NCBI GenBank assembly: GCA_023055355.1
Contig: JALJCS010000001.1
Location: 51,155,381-51,219,380, forward strand
From: Agelaius tricolor
Lineage: Eukaryota; Chordata; Aves; Passeriformes; Icteridae
Direction: 5' to 3'
DNA: 64,000 bases
Position numbers and translations under genes: made by a program. A model generated the notes under the pieces. It was not told where the DNA came from and searched no databases. It saw only the letters and a program-made list of their open reading frames with translations. This document shows, piece after piece, positions 1-11,800 of the stretch. Positions within the stretch are counted from its first letter, which is position 1. Each line of letters starts with the position of its first letter.

Positions 1-1190
1 CTTGTGTCCCAATAAGCTGTTCTGACACTGCCAGCCAGCTCCTTGTGTCCTGTACCCTGGAGCTCCTCACGTCTCTTGTAAGAGAGGAAAAAGAGAGAAA
101 CTGTATGTGACATGGCAGTTGGTGATGCAACCACAAAACCAGCTTATCTGGCTTTTTAATAGCATTTTCCTGGATGCAGGTCAGAATATGGTCTGGGATA
201 GGGTAAAATCCTCTGGCAGGCCAGGCGACCTGTGGGACACCACTTCCTAGGTTGTGTTGAGGCTAACTTCTTGCCAATTAATCTAGTGACTTGAAACAGT
301 AATTTTAAATCAGCTGTTGTAAAACACATTGCCATACAGAATGCTTCCCTGTTACAGCTTTGCATTATCTGAGAGCAAGGGAGTTATCTTCCCTCCCCCC
401 TGCCCAAAAAATTCTCTTGTTGTCAAGACAAAATGTCAGAATTTTCCACCCAGGGGAGACACCAGTTCTTTTTTTCCTTGACAGCTCTAGCTCTACTTAC
501 ATCCATGTGTTGACATCCTTTTGAATCATTTTAGTAATTGGTGCATGAAACTTCATTTTTATTTGAGAACTCTTTAAACTATTTGTTGGTGTTTTCCAGT
601 TTGGTATTTCTCCTTTTTCACTTTTGTTTTACTCAGATTTGCATAGTATAATTTGTAAAGTAATGCAGTATACCTGAATAGGTTGTAATCTGTAAAGGAG
701 GAAATGTCATCCTAGTACTGCTGTTCAGCCTTTTTCTTTATTTTTCCCTGCCTTTAATTGTTAAAATTCTAAAGATAAAGCCCTCTGTCAGAATGTTGAC
801 AAACACTGTTAAGTATTTTTTAAACTTTGAATAATTTCTTTCCTTTCTACAACTGTACTACATAAGCAGAAGTTTCACTTGGTTTCATGCCACCATAAAT
901 AGTGTTCAGCAGCAGTTCTGTTTTATTCCAGTGAACTAAATGGGCATTTTCTTCTCTGAGCACTCAGCATGCCAGTGCTGATGATGTGTGAGGTTCTCCT
1001 GTACCAGATATAGTCCTTATATCTGAAGCATTCATAATGCTGAGCAGCATTTATGGGTTTACTAATTCATAGCATTATGTCCTCTCTCTCCATAATTAAA
1101 ATCTGCTGTTTGGTACAGTGACACATGGTGACTTAGTGTAAATGACTTCATTAATGTGCTTTGTTTCTCTTGCCCTTGTTTTCCTTCAAG

Positions 1191-1307
1191 GCCAAAGGGT
1201 GCGACATGAGCGGGTTACCAGTTATTCTGACAAATAGGGAGACACCTTCTGTCCAAACTGTTTTGCAGAAATACTGGATGACTTTAAATGTCAAACTACT
1301 GAATGAG
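1191..1307 (+). CDS. Candidate exon upstream of W1 (unverified)
   Basis: 117 bp with acceptor ttccttcaag and donor GAG|gtaaag, open in phase 0 (starts AKGCDMSGLPVILTNRE, ends VKLLNE). It joins W1 in frame. It does not resemble the human residues before W1 (...SLNEDLQVEVMK, from memory). It may be an alternative exon or chance splice-like sequence; I lean to chance. Confidence 0.2.
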
Positions 1308-1687
1308 GTAAAGGGCTGTCCTTCCTATCAGGGTTTTCCTCTGAGGGGCAGGATGTGAGAATCACCTGACACACATTGCATCCAAGTTTACTAGCCTGCA
1401 AATGAAGTAAGTCAGAAAAGGCTTCTTTTACAAATCCCACAAAGGGATTAGAGGTGGTTGCAAAATTGTTTTCTTTTTAAATTGTAAAGTTTTGAACCTT
1501 TTCTGTCTTTCTTGGGGGTACTGCTTGCTTTCCTATACACTGTGCTTATTTCATGTGCCTCCACATGAAATAAGCTCTTCAATGTGAGAATTGCTTTGTA
1601 CTACAGATATGTACTAAGCACTTAAGGAACTTGGCTAACAATGATAGGCAGCCTTACAATCTAAAAACATTCCCACTTTTTTCCTCT

Positions 1688-1935
1688 TCAAGAGGTCACA
1701 GAATGGTTTGGGTTGAAAGGAACCCTAAAGTTCAGCTAGTTCTAATGCTCCTGCCATGGACAGGGGCACCTTCCACTAGACCAGGTTGTTCAAATCCCCA
1801 TCCAACCATTAAAGTATGGAATCACACAGAAACACAGAACAGGCAAGGTTGTAAGGGACCGCAGTGGTTATCTGGTCCAATCTCTCTGCTCAAGCAGGGT
1901 AATCCTAGAGCACATAGCACAGGATGGATAAACAT
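1688..1935 (-). mobile_element. Two CR1 LINE 3' fragments
   Basis: Antisense CR1 ends. 1691-1808 carries AGAATGGTTTGGGTTGAAAG and CCATGGACAGGGGCACCTTC. 1823-1935 carries AAGGGACCGCAGTGGTTATC and CTCAAGCAGGGTAATC, from a different CR1 subtype. Both match the conserved CR1 3' region read in reverse. Confidence 0.9.
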
Positions 1936-3097
1936 TGTGATGTCAGTTTAATTACATTGCACTTCATTTTGTTTCCTGTACATTTTCTTTCAACTGACAT
2001 ATCAGAGGCCGAGTTTTTGGTTTTGTTTCTACTTATTGTGGAAACTACCATGTGCATACTCTAATACTACATTTGGGACTGTATCCTGGGACTCCAGGGT
2101 GTAGGAATTATATTTCTTGTTCCATGATGGTCAGAGCTTCAACAGTAATTAAAATAAATACTTTCATTATGGATAAACCATTTATGGAAATGTGATCTCA
2201 TTGGGCATTTGCAAGATAATGCAAGCCAGTTAAAAAATCCTGGAAGCTGTGTGACTTTGAAACTGTCTCTACAGTCATATAAGTTCCTTCTTCAAAAAAG
2301 AAAAAAAAGAAACAAAATGTGGTTTAGAGTCCATACCAATCAGTAAAAGCTGGTTTTCAATTTTGTTTTTTACTGGAATTGCTTTCTAGTTATTAGTAAC
2401 TGCTTTGTAGTTTTGTTTTTGCTTTCCATACCAGTGGTTGCAAAAACAACAAGTTATTGCCCAAGAAAGCCTCTATCTTTCTTTTCTTTAATTTTTTTAA
2501 ATACAGATTGTTTGAGTTAGTATCATGAGTAGTTAAGCAGTCTGTGGGGGTATCCTGTTTGTAGACTCAGTGTTTTCAGTGGATTGGAATTATTAAGTTT
2601 GTTTTTGTTTGGTTGGTTTTAGTCCCATTTTTTCATCCAGTAATTTAAAAGAGAAGCCTGCTGTCTTCCTGTTTGTTCCACATAAAAGGGAAAACACGCA
2701 AGTTAAGTGTTTGGATCATTGCCATGACTGTAAATGAGTCCTGCAGCAGTGCTGATGGAAATCATAGCTGAGAGCAGTCTTGTGTATTGGTCAGAGACAT
2801 GTTTCAGAACTTACAAATGATTTGTGGCAGCAGTGGAGTAAGCCAAGAATATACTGGCTGATTACTTGTGCTTCTGTCATTTGGTTGCATCAGGTCGTAT
2901 GCCCTTTCTCTAACTAGTGGGTTCCCAGTATTATTTTTTAGAAAGAATAGCAGTCAAAACCTAGCAGTCTTTTTGCTGAAATTCTCTTTTGCTTCATAGC
3001 AAAGTTTTGATCATCACTTCCTTACTGAGCTTGATCTCTGATGTTTCTATCATTCACATGTTACATGCAGATTTTTGGGATTTGTGACAGAAAAGAA

Positions 3098-3230
3098 TAT
3101 ATATATATTTGTGGGTGTGTATATATATGCACTGACTTTTCACAATTCAGCTCTATAAAAGATGGAAATTAAAAAAAAAAAACAAAAACAACAACAAAAA
3201 TATAAACACACACAAAAAAAAAAAGGAGGG
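3098..3230. repeat. AT dinucleotide and A-rich simple repeats
   Basis: (AT)n around 3098-3128, interrupted by GTGGGTGTGT, then A-rich sequence at 3169-3225 with CAA units. Low complexity; the small open frames over it are not genes. Confidence 0.8.
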
Positions 3231-4021
3231 AAGAAAGAGATTTTGCAGGGCAAAGGCTTAAAAGAACGCCTGAACTTACGTGTCCTTCCATGAATTGTAG
3301 TGTCTTGGCACCCAGGTTTTGATCTGTGGCAAACATTAGATAGTAACACATACTACAAAGCCAAGATGGACAAGAGAGCAGAAAATCACATGAAGTAAAT
3401 AAGGGTTTACAAGTAGGGAAAATCAGGACACACAAACCACTGAATAGGATTAGTTATGGTTGTCCATCGTGCTTCTTAGTGTGATAAGAAGAGATTTGTC
3501 AGTGGGAAGTAACACTTGGCTCTGTGTGTTTAGAAACTGTGCTCTACACCTGTGTTTTACACAGCAGTGTCTGGAGGATACAGATCAGTTTTCCCTTGAG
3601 TATACTGAATATATATATTTTAGCCAGCTGCTGAGCTCTCACAGCTATTAGAAATGTCAATAAAATTTCAGTGTAATTAATAGCTGAGAAAGTGAGGCCC
3701 CACAGCTGACTGTGAGGCTGGCCAGTAGTTAAGAATCTAGTTAGTGCTAAACAAAATTGTTTGGCTTCAAAGCTTTAAATTTTTCACATATGGACTGAGC
3801 AGCAGATGGAAATAACAGTCCTTATAACTTATGTTATTATTAGCCAAATGAGATTGAGAGTTTTTATAATTGACTGTTTACCTTTCTGTTGTTCTATAGA
3901 ATTTGCTCTGGGGACAGGAAAAAAGGTACCACAGTTCCTTTTCACTGGCACTTGTGCATGTACCAGTAAATGTTATGGATTGCAGAGAAATTTGTGGAGT
4001 TTTCTTCCTGTATATACAAAT

Positions 4022-4070
4022 AAATACAAAGAAATACTTTGTATTTCTTCCTGTCAAGAAATACAAAGTA
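4022..4070. repeat. Perfect inverted repeats (hairpin)
   Basis: 15-bp perfect arms at 4035-4049 and 4056-4070 with a 6-nt loop (CCTGTC). A competing 10-bp arm is at 4022-4031 and pairs with 4037-4046. In RNA this would fold into one of two alternative stems. Confidence 0.75.
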
Positions 4071-5754
4071 CAGCATTCTCAATTATTTGTAGTTAGAATT
4101 AGATTGCTTTCTCTGGCAAGTTCAAGTGCTGTGTAGCTTGTATCTCTTCTTGTAATATTGAGGTGGGCTGTATAACGCTTTTAAGAAATTCCATTTTGTC
4201 CATTTCAAAGAAAAGAGAAACCATGAAGAAGGGATTTGGCTCAGAAACTTTGCTCCCAAGATAAATGCTAAATATCTAAAAAAGTGTTTCTAGTGCAGGA
4301 CTATTGTAATTCATAAGAGTAGTGTGCCTTTTTCAGTTGTCACTACCCCTAGTATTTATCCACATTATTCAGCTTCTATTTATGAAGGACTGAGAGTCAA
4401 ATCAAGATATCATATACAGAAAACTGTAAAATTGCCATTACACAATGGTTTACTTGGAACACTTTTTGTAGTAAAATCATTGTCTGTAAGAAGAGGATCA
4501 AGCTCCTTACTGGCATTTTATTTACAAAACAAAAATGCAAACAAGCAAACAGAAAACCCAACAACCTTAGAGTAAGGTGTGACATCCTGTAGTGAAATAC
4601 AGGTTTTCTGCTAAGAAAAACACTTGTAAAGGTGCAGTGCATTTCAGTGTATAGTAACTTTTCAGTATGACTCCCAAAATGCTAAACAGTTTATTTATGT
4701 CCTCCTTCAGGAAAATGTCACACTCACCTGTGGACAGACTCTTCTGTACTTTGCTTCTAGTTAACAGCCATTAATGTTGACTTATCTGATGCCCCAAACT
4801 TCCTTGTGAAGCAGAGAACAGCAGTTCTGAGTAGGGCTGAGAAGCTGTAGGGACCAATACATTAGTGTTAATGTGATTTGATATTTGCTGCTACACTTAT
4901 CCCAAGAAACTTACTCTATTTCAGAACAAGCCAAACATAAATTCTGGTACTGGAGGGCTTTTATGCTTTGAAGGAGAGAGAACAGTAGCTGAGATTCTAT
5001 CTTCTGTGGGGCAGAGGAGATTGGAAAGGAAGACAGGAGAGAGGGAAGAAATCTTCAGACACAAAAGGCATCAGACACCCCAGCATCTCTTGCCGCATTG
5101 CCTCGCTCACCCATTTATCCTGGTGGTTCACATCACATTCTTACTCCCCTTCTCTTCAAAGCAAGATGTTGAATTGGTCTTTTAGGGTCTTATTCTTCCT
5201 GCTGAATTCAGGACAGAAAAAGCCTCCCTTCATGAACTGGGGCTTATGGATGTTTTTTAGCTACTCATTATCAAGTGACTATAATACACTTAGTGCAAAT
5301 ATCCTGTGCTGGGAAATCCTCAGGCAGTAATTAATGGATTTTTTCACATAATACTTATCTGTCTGTGCCACTTAAGTAATAACTTGCATTGTATTTTTCC
5401 TTTCTCTTTTGTTATATTGATAGAAGTGAATGGAAGGACTGATTATAAATCATGCAAAGCTTGTGGTTGAAATATGAATAGGGGTCCAAGGCCAGAGTTG
5501 ATCACTGGATTGTCTTCCTTTTGGTGATCATATGTAGGAGACAGCAATAAGTAATCCATTGGGTGGTGCCTCTGGGGCCAACAGATGCAGCTTCTCAGGA
5601 GGATCTCCTCTATCCCAATAACACACGGTGCTAAGAAGCTTCTGATGCTGTTTCTCCTAGTTGGAAGGAGTTTTGGCTAGGAGCACAAGGGTGGGAAGGA
5701 GAGTCAATAATGGCTGAAACTTAATTTTTTTCATTTCCTCTCTTTTGATGCAAG

Positions 5755-5823
5755 GTCTTGCTCTGTATAACGTATACCTCCACCTTTGAGCTGAATGGGA
5801 GTTCAGTGTTGAAGATTGCTGAG
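5755..5823 (+). CDS. ARFGEF3: ARFGEF3 exon W1 (DCB region)
   Basis: 69 bp, phase 0 to 0, between gatgcaag and GAG|gtaagt. It encodes 23 residues starting [14 protein letters not shown], the DCB-domain helix that ends LKIAE. Counted against the human protein (from memory) this is about residue 118-140. The preceding canonical exon (human ...VEVMK) is not in the window. Confidence 0.95.
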
Positions 5824-8800
5824 GTAAGTGCCTCTGTTACACCACTGCTTGTGTCACTTAAGCTTTCCCTACTACCTTGAGTGTGCCTTCCATGTGTAGC
5901 CTGAAACTGAACCAGTCTAAAACACATCTACCATCATTAGGACTGGTATTACCTTATGTGTAGTGTGAAGAAATAGTTGCAAGTTGGGCAGGTTTGGGCT
6001 TGCATGGGAAGGCAGTCTTGGAAGTTGACTGATAATTGTTTATTACAGCATTACACATTTACTACTTCTCATATTTATTTTGCTTTTGCAATAGAAAAAT
6101 TTTCTTGAGTTCTTCATAAAACAGCACTGCACTGATTTCCTACTGGCTGCAACTCTAACACTAATGGAGTTTCCTGAAGAGAAGTTTATAAGCCATAGTG
6201 TGCCATGTTAGCATAAGTACCTCACTGTTCCTTGTGTGTATCTCCTTCCTGACACATCCAAGTAAAATAGTTATAATGCCCCTTGATCCATTGGGTTCTT
6301 AGTCACTCTACTCCCTTTATTCCATTAGATTTTAATATGAATTAAATTGTAAAGGAGCTTTGGTTGTAGAAAAACATACTTGCAGGCATATTACCTGAGC
6401 CTCTGTAGGTGAGTGATATTTTTAGTAGTGTTTTTGCAAGCTATGGGCTGTTCAGCTTAGAGAAAATGTACAGGAGCACTTAATCCTCCTGTGCAACCCA
6501 CACTGCTGTGTGCAGAATCTATTATAAAAGTACATTGTTAACATGGTATGGGCAGAGCTAGTGTCCATGAAGGAATGTAAATGTTACTTACATGTCCTAC
6601 ACTCCCAAGTGTCTGTAGACATTTAGAGATGTGTTACTTCTCAGTTTTTGTTATTTGGGGTGGAGTTTTTTTGTAAAAACAAAAATCCTGTGTGAAAATA
6701 GCTTACTTTAGCTGGAAGTTACAGTATGTTCTGAGTTCAATAATAAAACTGACCTTGCTTTATCGTATCAGAAGCTGAGAAAGGAGTTGTAGGGATGACA
6801 GGAAACCAAAGAAAATTACTTCCATTTTGCAGAAGAAAAAAGGGCTTTAAAAGGCAAGGATACAACATAAATAGTTCATGTATATAACAGATACCAGATG
6901 AAAAAGATAGTAATCATTCTAGATTAGCACAGCTTAGATTTTAGTTTCTCTTGTGCTAGGTGAGACCATAAGGCGTGGCTATTTTTGGAGGTCTTTGTAA
7001 GCCCCATCTGTAGATGCTGCAGCAGGGATGAATTGAATTGCTACTTAAAGCAAGCCACAGTTTTTTAATTTCTACTAAACCCTCTTTAGGTCAGTGTCAC
7101 ACACTGGAAAAAAAATACAGATAATTTCCCCTACTGCAGTTTTTCTCACATTTCTCACAGACTTCCTAACATGCAAGGCAAAAGCTGATGAATTCAGCTT
7201 AGTGCATCTCTTGGCTGTAGGTAAAGAGCTTGAGATTAAACAAAGTGCTTGCTGGCAAAAGCATTTAATGACTCTGAGCCCTTCAGCTTTCAGTCTTTAA
7301 GACCACTACCTGAGACTGGGGGGAAATGGTCAATCAGTGATGGTCTGTGTGGTATAAACTGTAGAAATAATCAGAAATAATATTTTCTGTTCTCTCTGTA
7401 AAGAGGGTTGTTATTCATCAAAAGCATTCTGAAAATTGGCAGTTGTCTTTCACAGATTGATGTGAAACTCTGCTGGTTTTGGTAGTTGCATTTCAGTTTA
7501 TTCTCAGCCAATCTGGTTTTTAAAAAGCTTTGCTAGTGTACTGATACAAATTAGGACAATGCTAGTTCTTTTCTTTAATGGTGAACAAGACTAATGCATG
7601 ATGAGATGTGCCAGCAAAGCAAGCAAAACTCATTTCCTTCAATGAATTGGAGCAAGCAGTAATACAGAGTGTGCTTGCCTCTATTTGAAGTGTTTGGATG
7701 TAGAGCTATTTTCTCCACACTTCTTGAGAAAATACTGCCTCAGGTTTTCCTAAATAGCCTAAGTCTCTCTAAATAGCAAATCCTACCAGGCATATACATG
7801 TTTCCACAAGTTCCTCCACAGGCTTTAGGTAAGGCAAAGATTTTAATAGCTGGCATCACTATGCCTTTGTATCTGAATTAGCCAACATATAAGCAGTAGG
7901 AAACAGAAAATAATATCTCAGTTCAGCATTTGGTTAACCTTCTGACTTGCTCTAAGGGAAAGGTGGCAAAGAGGAGCTTTCTGTTCCAGTGCCCATGCTA
8001 TTTAACATTTCTTTCCAAATCAGTCCCTTAGTTTTCCTAGCCTGCACTCTGTAGCAAGTAGAACCACTCCAGGATTGGAAAGGTGCTGCCTTCATTACTA
8101 GTGGAACACCCTGAGGACTGTCTCTGACAAACAAAGCTACAGTCTGGCCATTTTGCACTGTCTGATCGTTTGCAATTCATGTGTACAAAACAATGGCACT
8201 CAAAATCATTCTGAACCTTATCAGCTTCAAATTCAGAAAGCATCCAACATGAAGACTACTATAATTTCTGCCCTAAGTATTAAAAATATTGAAAAGAGAT
8301 TAGTAGTATGAAAAATGGATTAAATCTTGTTCTGTGCACCTTCCCATGCTTGCCTAGACACCTGCAGGAAAATGTAGATGATGCTGTTTCATGGTTTTTT
8401 TGTGTGTGTTTGTTGCTCCAGTGTGCCTTCTGGAGGTTTATTTTGTGTAACTCTGTTGTGTTTCATTAGCTAACCCTTCTGTGTTTTGCTCTTAGTTGTG
8501 TTTTGCATGCCATAGAGCTGGAAGTCCCCGAATGCATGAAATGATCAAAATGTCCATTGCACACCTCTTTGGAGCCCTGAGCTCTCGCATTTTTACTGCT
8601 GCTTCTTCATCAGTGGCTTTTCAAAAGGTACCTTGCCCAGCCATTCAGAACACAGGCCTTCTGTAAGATTGCAACTCAAGTATTGTTTGCTTATTAGCTC
8701 GCATGGGGAGGGAGAGAAGGAGGAGATATCAACCATGCTCTTTCCAGAAAGTCAGCCTACCTCTAAGAATGGTACTTCAATAATTAATTCAGGTACTCTA

Positions 8801-11800
8801 GAAGAAGGCTTACAGCTCAAAAAGAATTATCTCAGCAGCACTGGAATGGTTTGGCCTCTGTGAAGGGCTGTATGTTGTTAACAAGCTTTTAGGGTTATTT
8901 TGTCCACTGGGGTTCAAGGGATAGCTGAATGATGAGCAGAATTGGTCCAGGCCAACTTACAAGAACATCTTCATCACTGACCTATTGACAGCTTGGTTTC
9001 ATTTCAATAGGAGTTAGAAACAATCAAGAGTCTTGTTTGTGTGCCTATGTCAATACTGATCAGACTATGTAATCAGATCACTTTAATTTTTCCTTCTTAA
9101 AAGCTCATCCTCATTAGGGAACTACAAAAGTGACTTTACATCATATAATATCCTTCTCATTCAAAAATGTACACCAGATGCAGTTTTGTATACTCCTTAT
9201 GCATATAATTTATACTACACATTTATATTTTTAAGAATTAATATTTTAAATAATTTTTCACAGCTAGTTCCATTTATATTTACAGTTCTTACTTGCTATA
9301 TATCTAAACAATGGCAGAATAAAACTGCTAAAACTGAAAAATATGTAAGTGTGTGAACAGTCATTTACTTTTTTTTTTTTGGTTGTTTGTTTTGGATTTG
9401 GAAGATTCTTGTGGTCATTGTGAACAATAAAGCTTAGTGCAAGACAAAGAACCAAAACTGCTTCTTCGAGAAGACTGTATTGTACAGTTCTGTCACAAAC
9501 CTGCTCAGCTCCATCAAGATTTTTATCTACTTAGTAGTTACTGTGCAATGTGCTTACACTGTCTACTCCAGTTACCAAAGGTCTTACAGAGACCCAGCAC
9601 CTCCCACAAAATATCTTGTGCAGGATCACCTGGGGCAAAAGTCAAGCATGACTCTGGGCACAGCACATTGTCAGAAAACTGTCAGCAGCTGGGCTTGGAG
9701 TTGGGAACTGGATGATCCATCAGTGTTCTTCTATTGCTATCTTGGTTCCCATGGGATCTCTGAGAAGAGGAGCCCTCTGCTGGATTGCCAGTTATTAAAA
9801 GGCAGTTGTTTGTGTTATTTATGGTAGAGTGCTATTGTATTTTCTGTGTTAAGAAAGGCCTTAAAAGTTTTCACATGTGATACAGTACGTAATGATTGTC
9901 GTAGAATAAGTGGCAAATACCTTTACGTCAGAAGCAACAAGCTTGAAGAATTGGAGGATATTTACATTGCAGACATAGACTTGCAGCAAGGTAGTTACAA
10001 TAAGTATCAAGACATGAATAATCAAAGCCTCATTCAATGAGTTCTGTTCAAAGTGAGATAAATACCAAAATCACTTGGATTTGACAGGAGACTTTGCCAG
10101 TTTTGCCCTACCATTCCTGCAGCTGTGTGACTGATGAATTACTTGGCTTTCCAACCAAGACTGCTAAAAACTTCTAATGTGCTAAATAGTAAGGAAGGCT
10201 GACTATCTGCATGTGAGAGACCTTGGTATCCTCCTAAACTGTGTTCCTGGTAAGGGGAAGTTGATCTCTTTGTGCTGCTGTCTTGTTTCCTCATCAGGTT
10301 TGCATTGAGACATATGTATCTAGCTGTCACCAGCGGAGCATTAACACCGCTGTGCGGGCAACCCTCAGCCAAATGTTGAGTGACTTGACTTTACAGTTAC
10401 GACAAAAGCAAGAAAACATGGTGAGCCTTCTGGCATCAACAAATGGTTCCATGTCCATGGCTGCATAACATTTTGTTCTCATTCATCTGAATGCCTTATG
10501 GCTTTTATTTGACACTTCCTCAGTTAATCCTGTTTAAAAGTGTTTTGGGCTCTGACTATGCCTGCCTAAGAGCTCTCGCATTGTCAGCTTGTGTTGGCTG
10601 GTTTATTTTTTTTTCTTTGCATTAAATAAAAGACACTTTGTTTTGATGTCAGGCTGCATCAGCTTTTTCCATTCTTTTATTTTGTTTTCTTGTTTTTCTA
10701 AGGTGCATTGAAATCCTTCTGCCAAAACTTTTTGCGTGACAAATATTTACATAGTAAAAAAACAGATTCTCAACTAAGGAAAGTGTAATTGAGATTTTTC
10801 TTCCACTTTTTTTAATAGAAGATAGTTTTTAACTTATGATTTTTTTTTCTTTGTTATAAAAAAAATTATAATTTTATTTATTTCATTATTAAAATCCATG
10901 AGAGCTGTTTGAATGACATCACAGCACATTTTCAACTGTAGATGTTCTGGGTACATGTGGAATTACATTGACGTCTTACATTGTTTGTACTGTTTTGTAT
11001 AATACCATATTGTCAAAGAAGTATTATTTGTAAAAGTCAGTTTCTATTTATTAGGAAAATTTAAGGACTCTAGTTGTACAGATAGTTTTCCTTACATCTG
11101 TTTTGGGTTTAGATGATCACTTCTATTTTGGATTAATAGACTAGATTGTTTTTATCCTGCTGAGCAACTGCAAAAATAATAATTCAGTTTAAGTAAACTT
11201 GTCTTCTGTTGGTGATAAGTAGGTTCATTTTACTAGCCAAACCATTTCCCAAAAAACCCCAAACAGAGAGACAGAAACATTTTGGGCCTGAAAATTCATT
11301 TTTGTTAGTTCTTTTCATAGGTGAGGAGTATATAAAAGCATATGAGAAGTGTATTTAGTTCCTGACATTTTGTTATTGATGCTTGAGAGAATTTGGCTTG
11401 ACCCTGTTGTGCACGATAGGAAGAATCCTATACCACAGCTGAACCAAGTGATGTATGAGGTCATTTCCATTTCCTGACTGCCATTAATTTTGTTGGTATT
11501 GTAACATTAACACTGTCAATGTTCTAAACTCTCTAATACTCAATTGATTTTGGTTTCTAAATAGTTTGTGAAGTCTAAACTTTGCTTTTCTCTCAGTTAT
11601 TTTCAATGCAATTTATATACCTAATTATTACTGAGTTGTTCTAGGTGTAGGAAATCCCTTAAGGACTTACAAAACTTTCACCTAAATGAGATGCAATTTC
11701 CTTTAGTCTAAATGACTGTTAAAACAGATCTTAAGAAATTTTAAAAAATATTTTGCAAAAAGTTCAGTTAAAAACCCTAACAAAAAACCCCAAACAGATA

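Larger units (their letters stand above)
1..5754. other. Intron upstream of W1
   Basis: AT-rich intron. It holds the candidate exon at 1191, two CR1 ends, simple repeats and the hairpin at 4022. I found no match to the canonical exon expected before W1. Nothing else is supported. Confidence 0.8.

Noticed and set aside
9437..9827. Overlapping ORFs of 92 and 115 codons
   Set aside because: Two frames are open at once with no family match; treated as chance.
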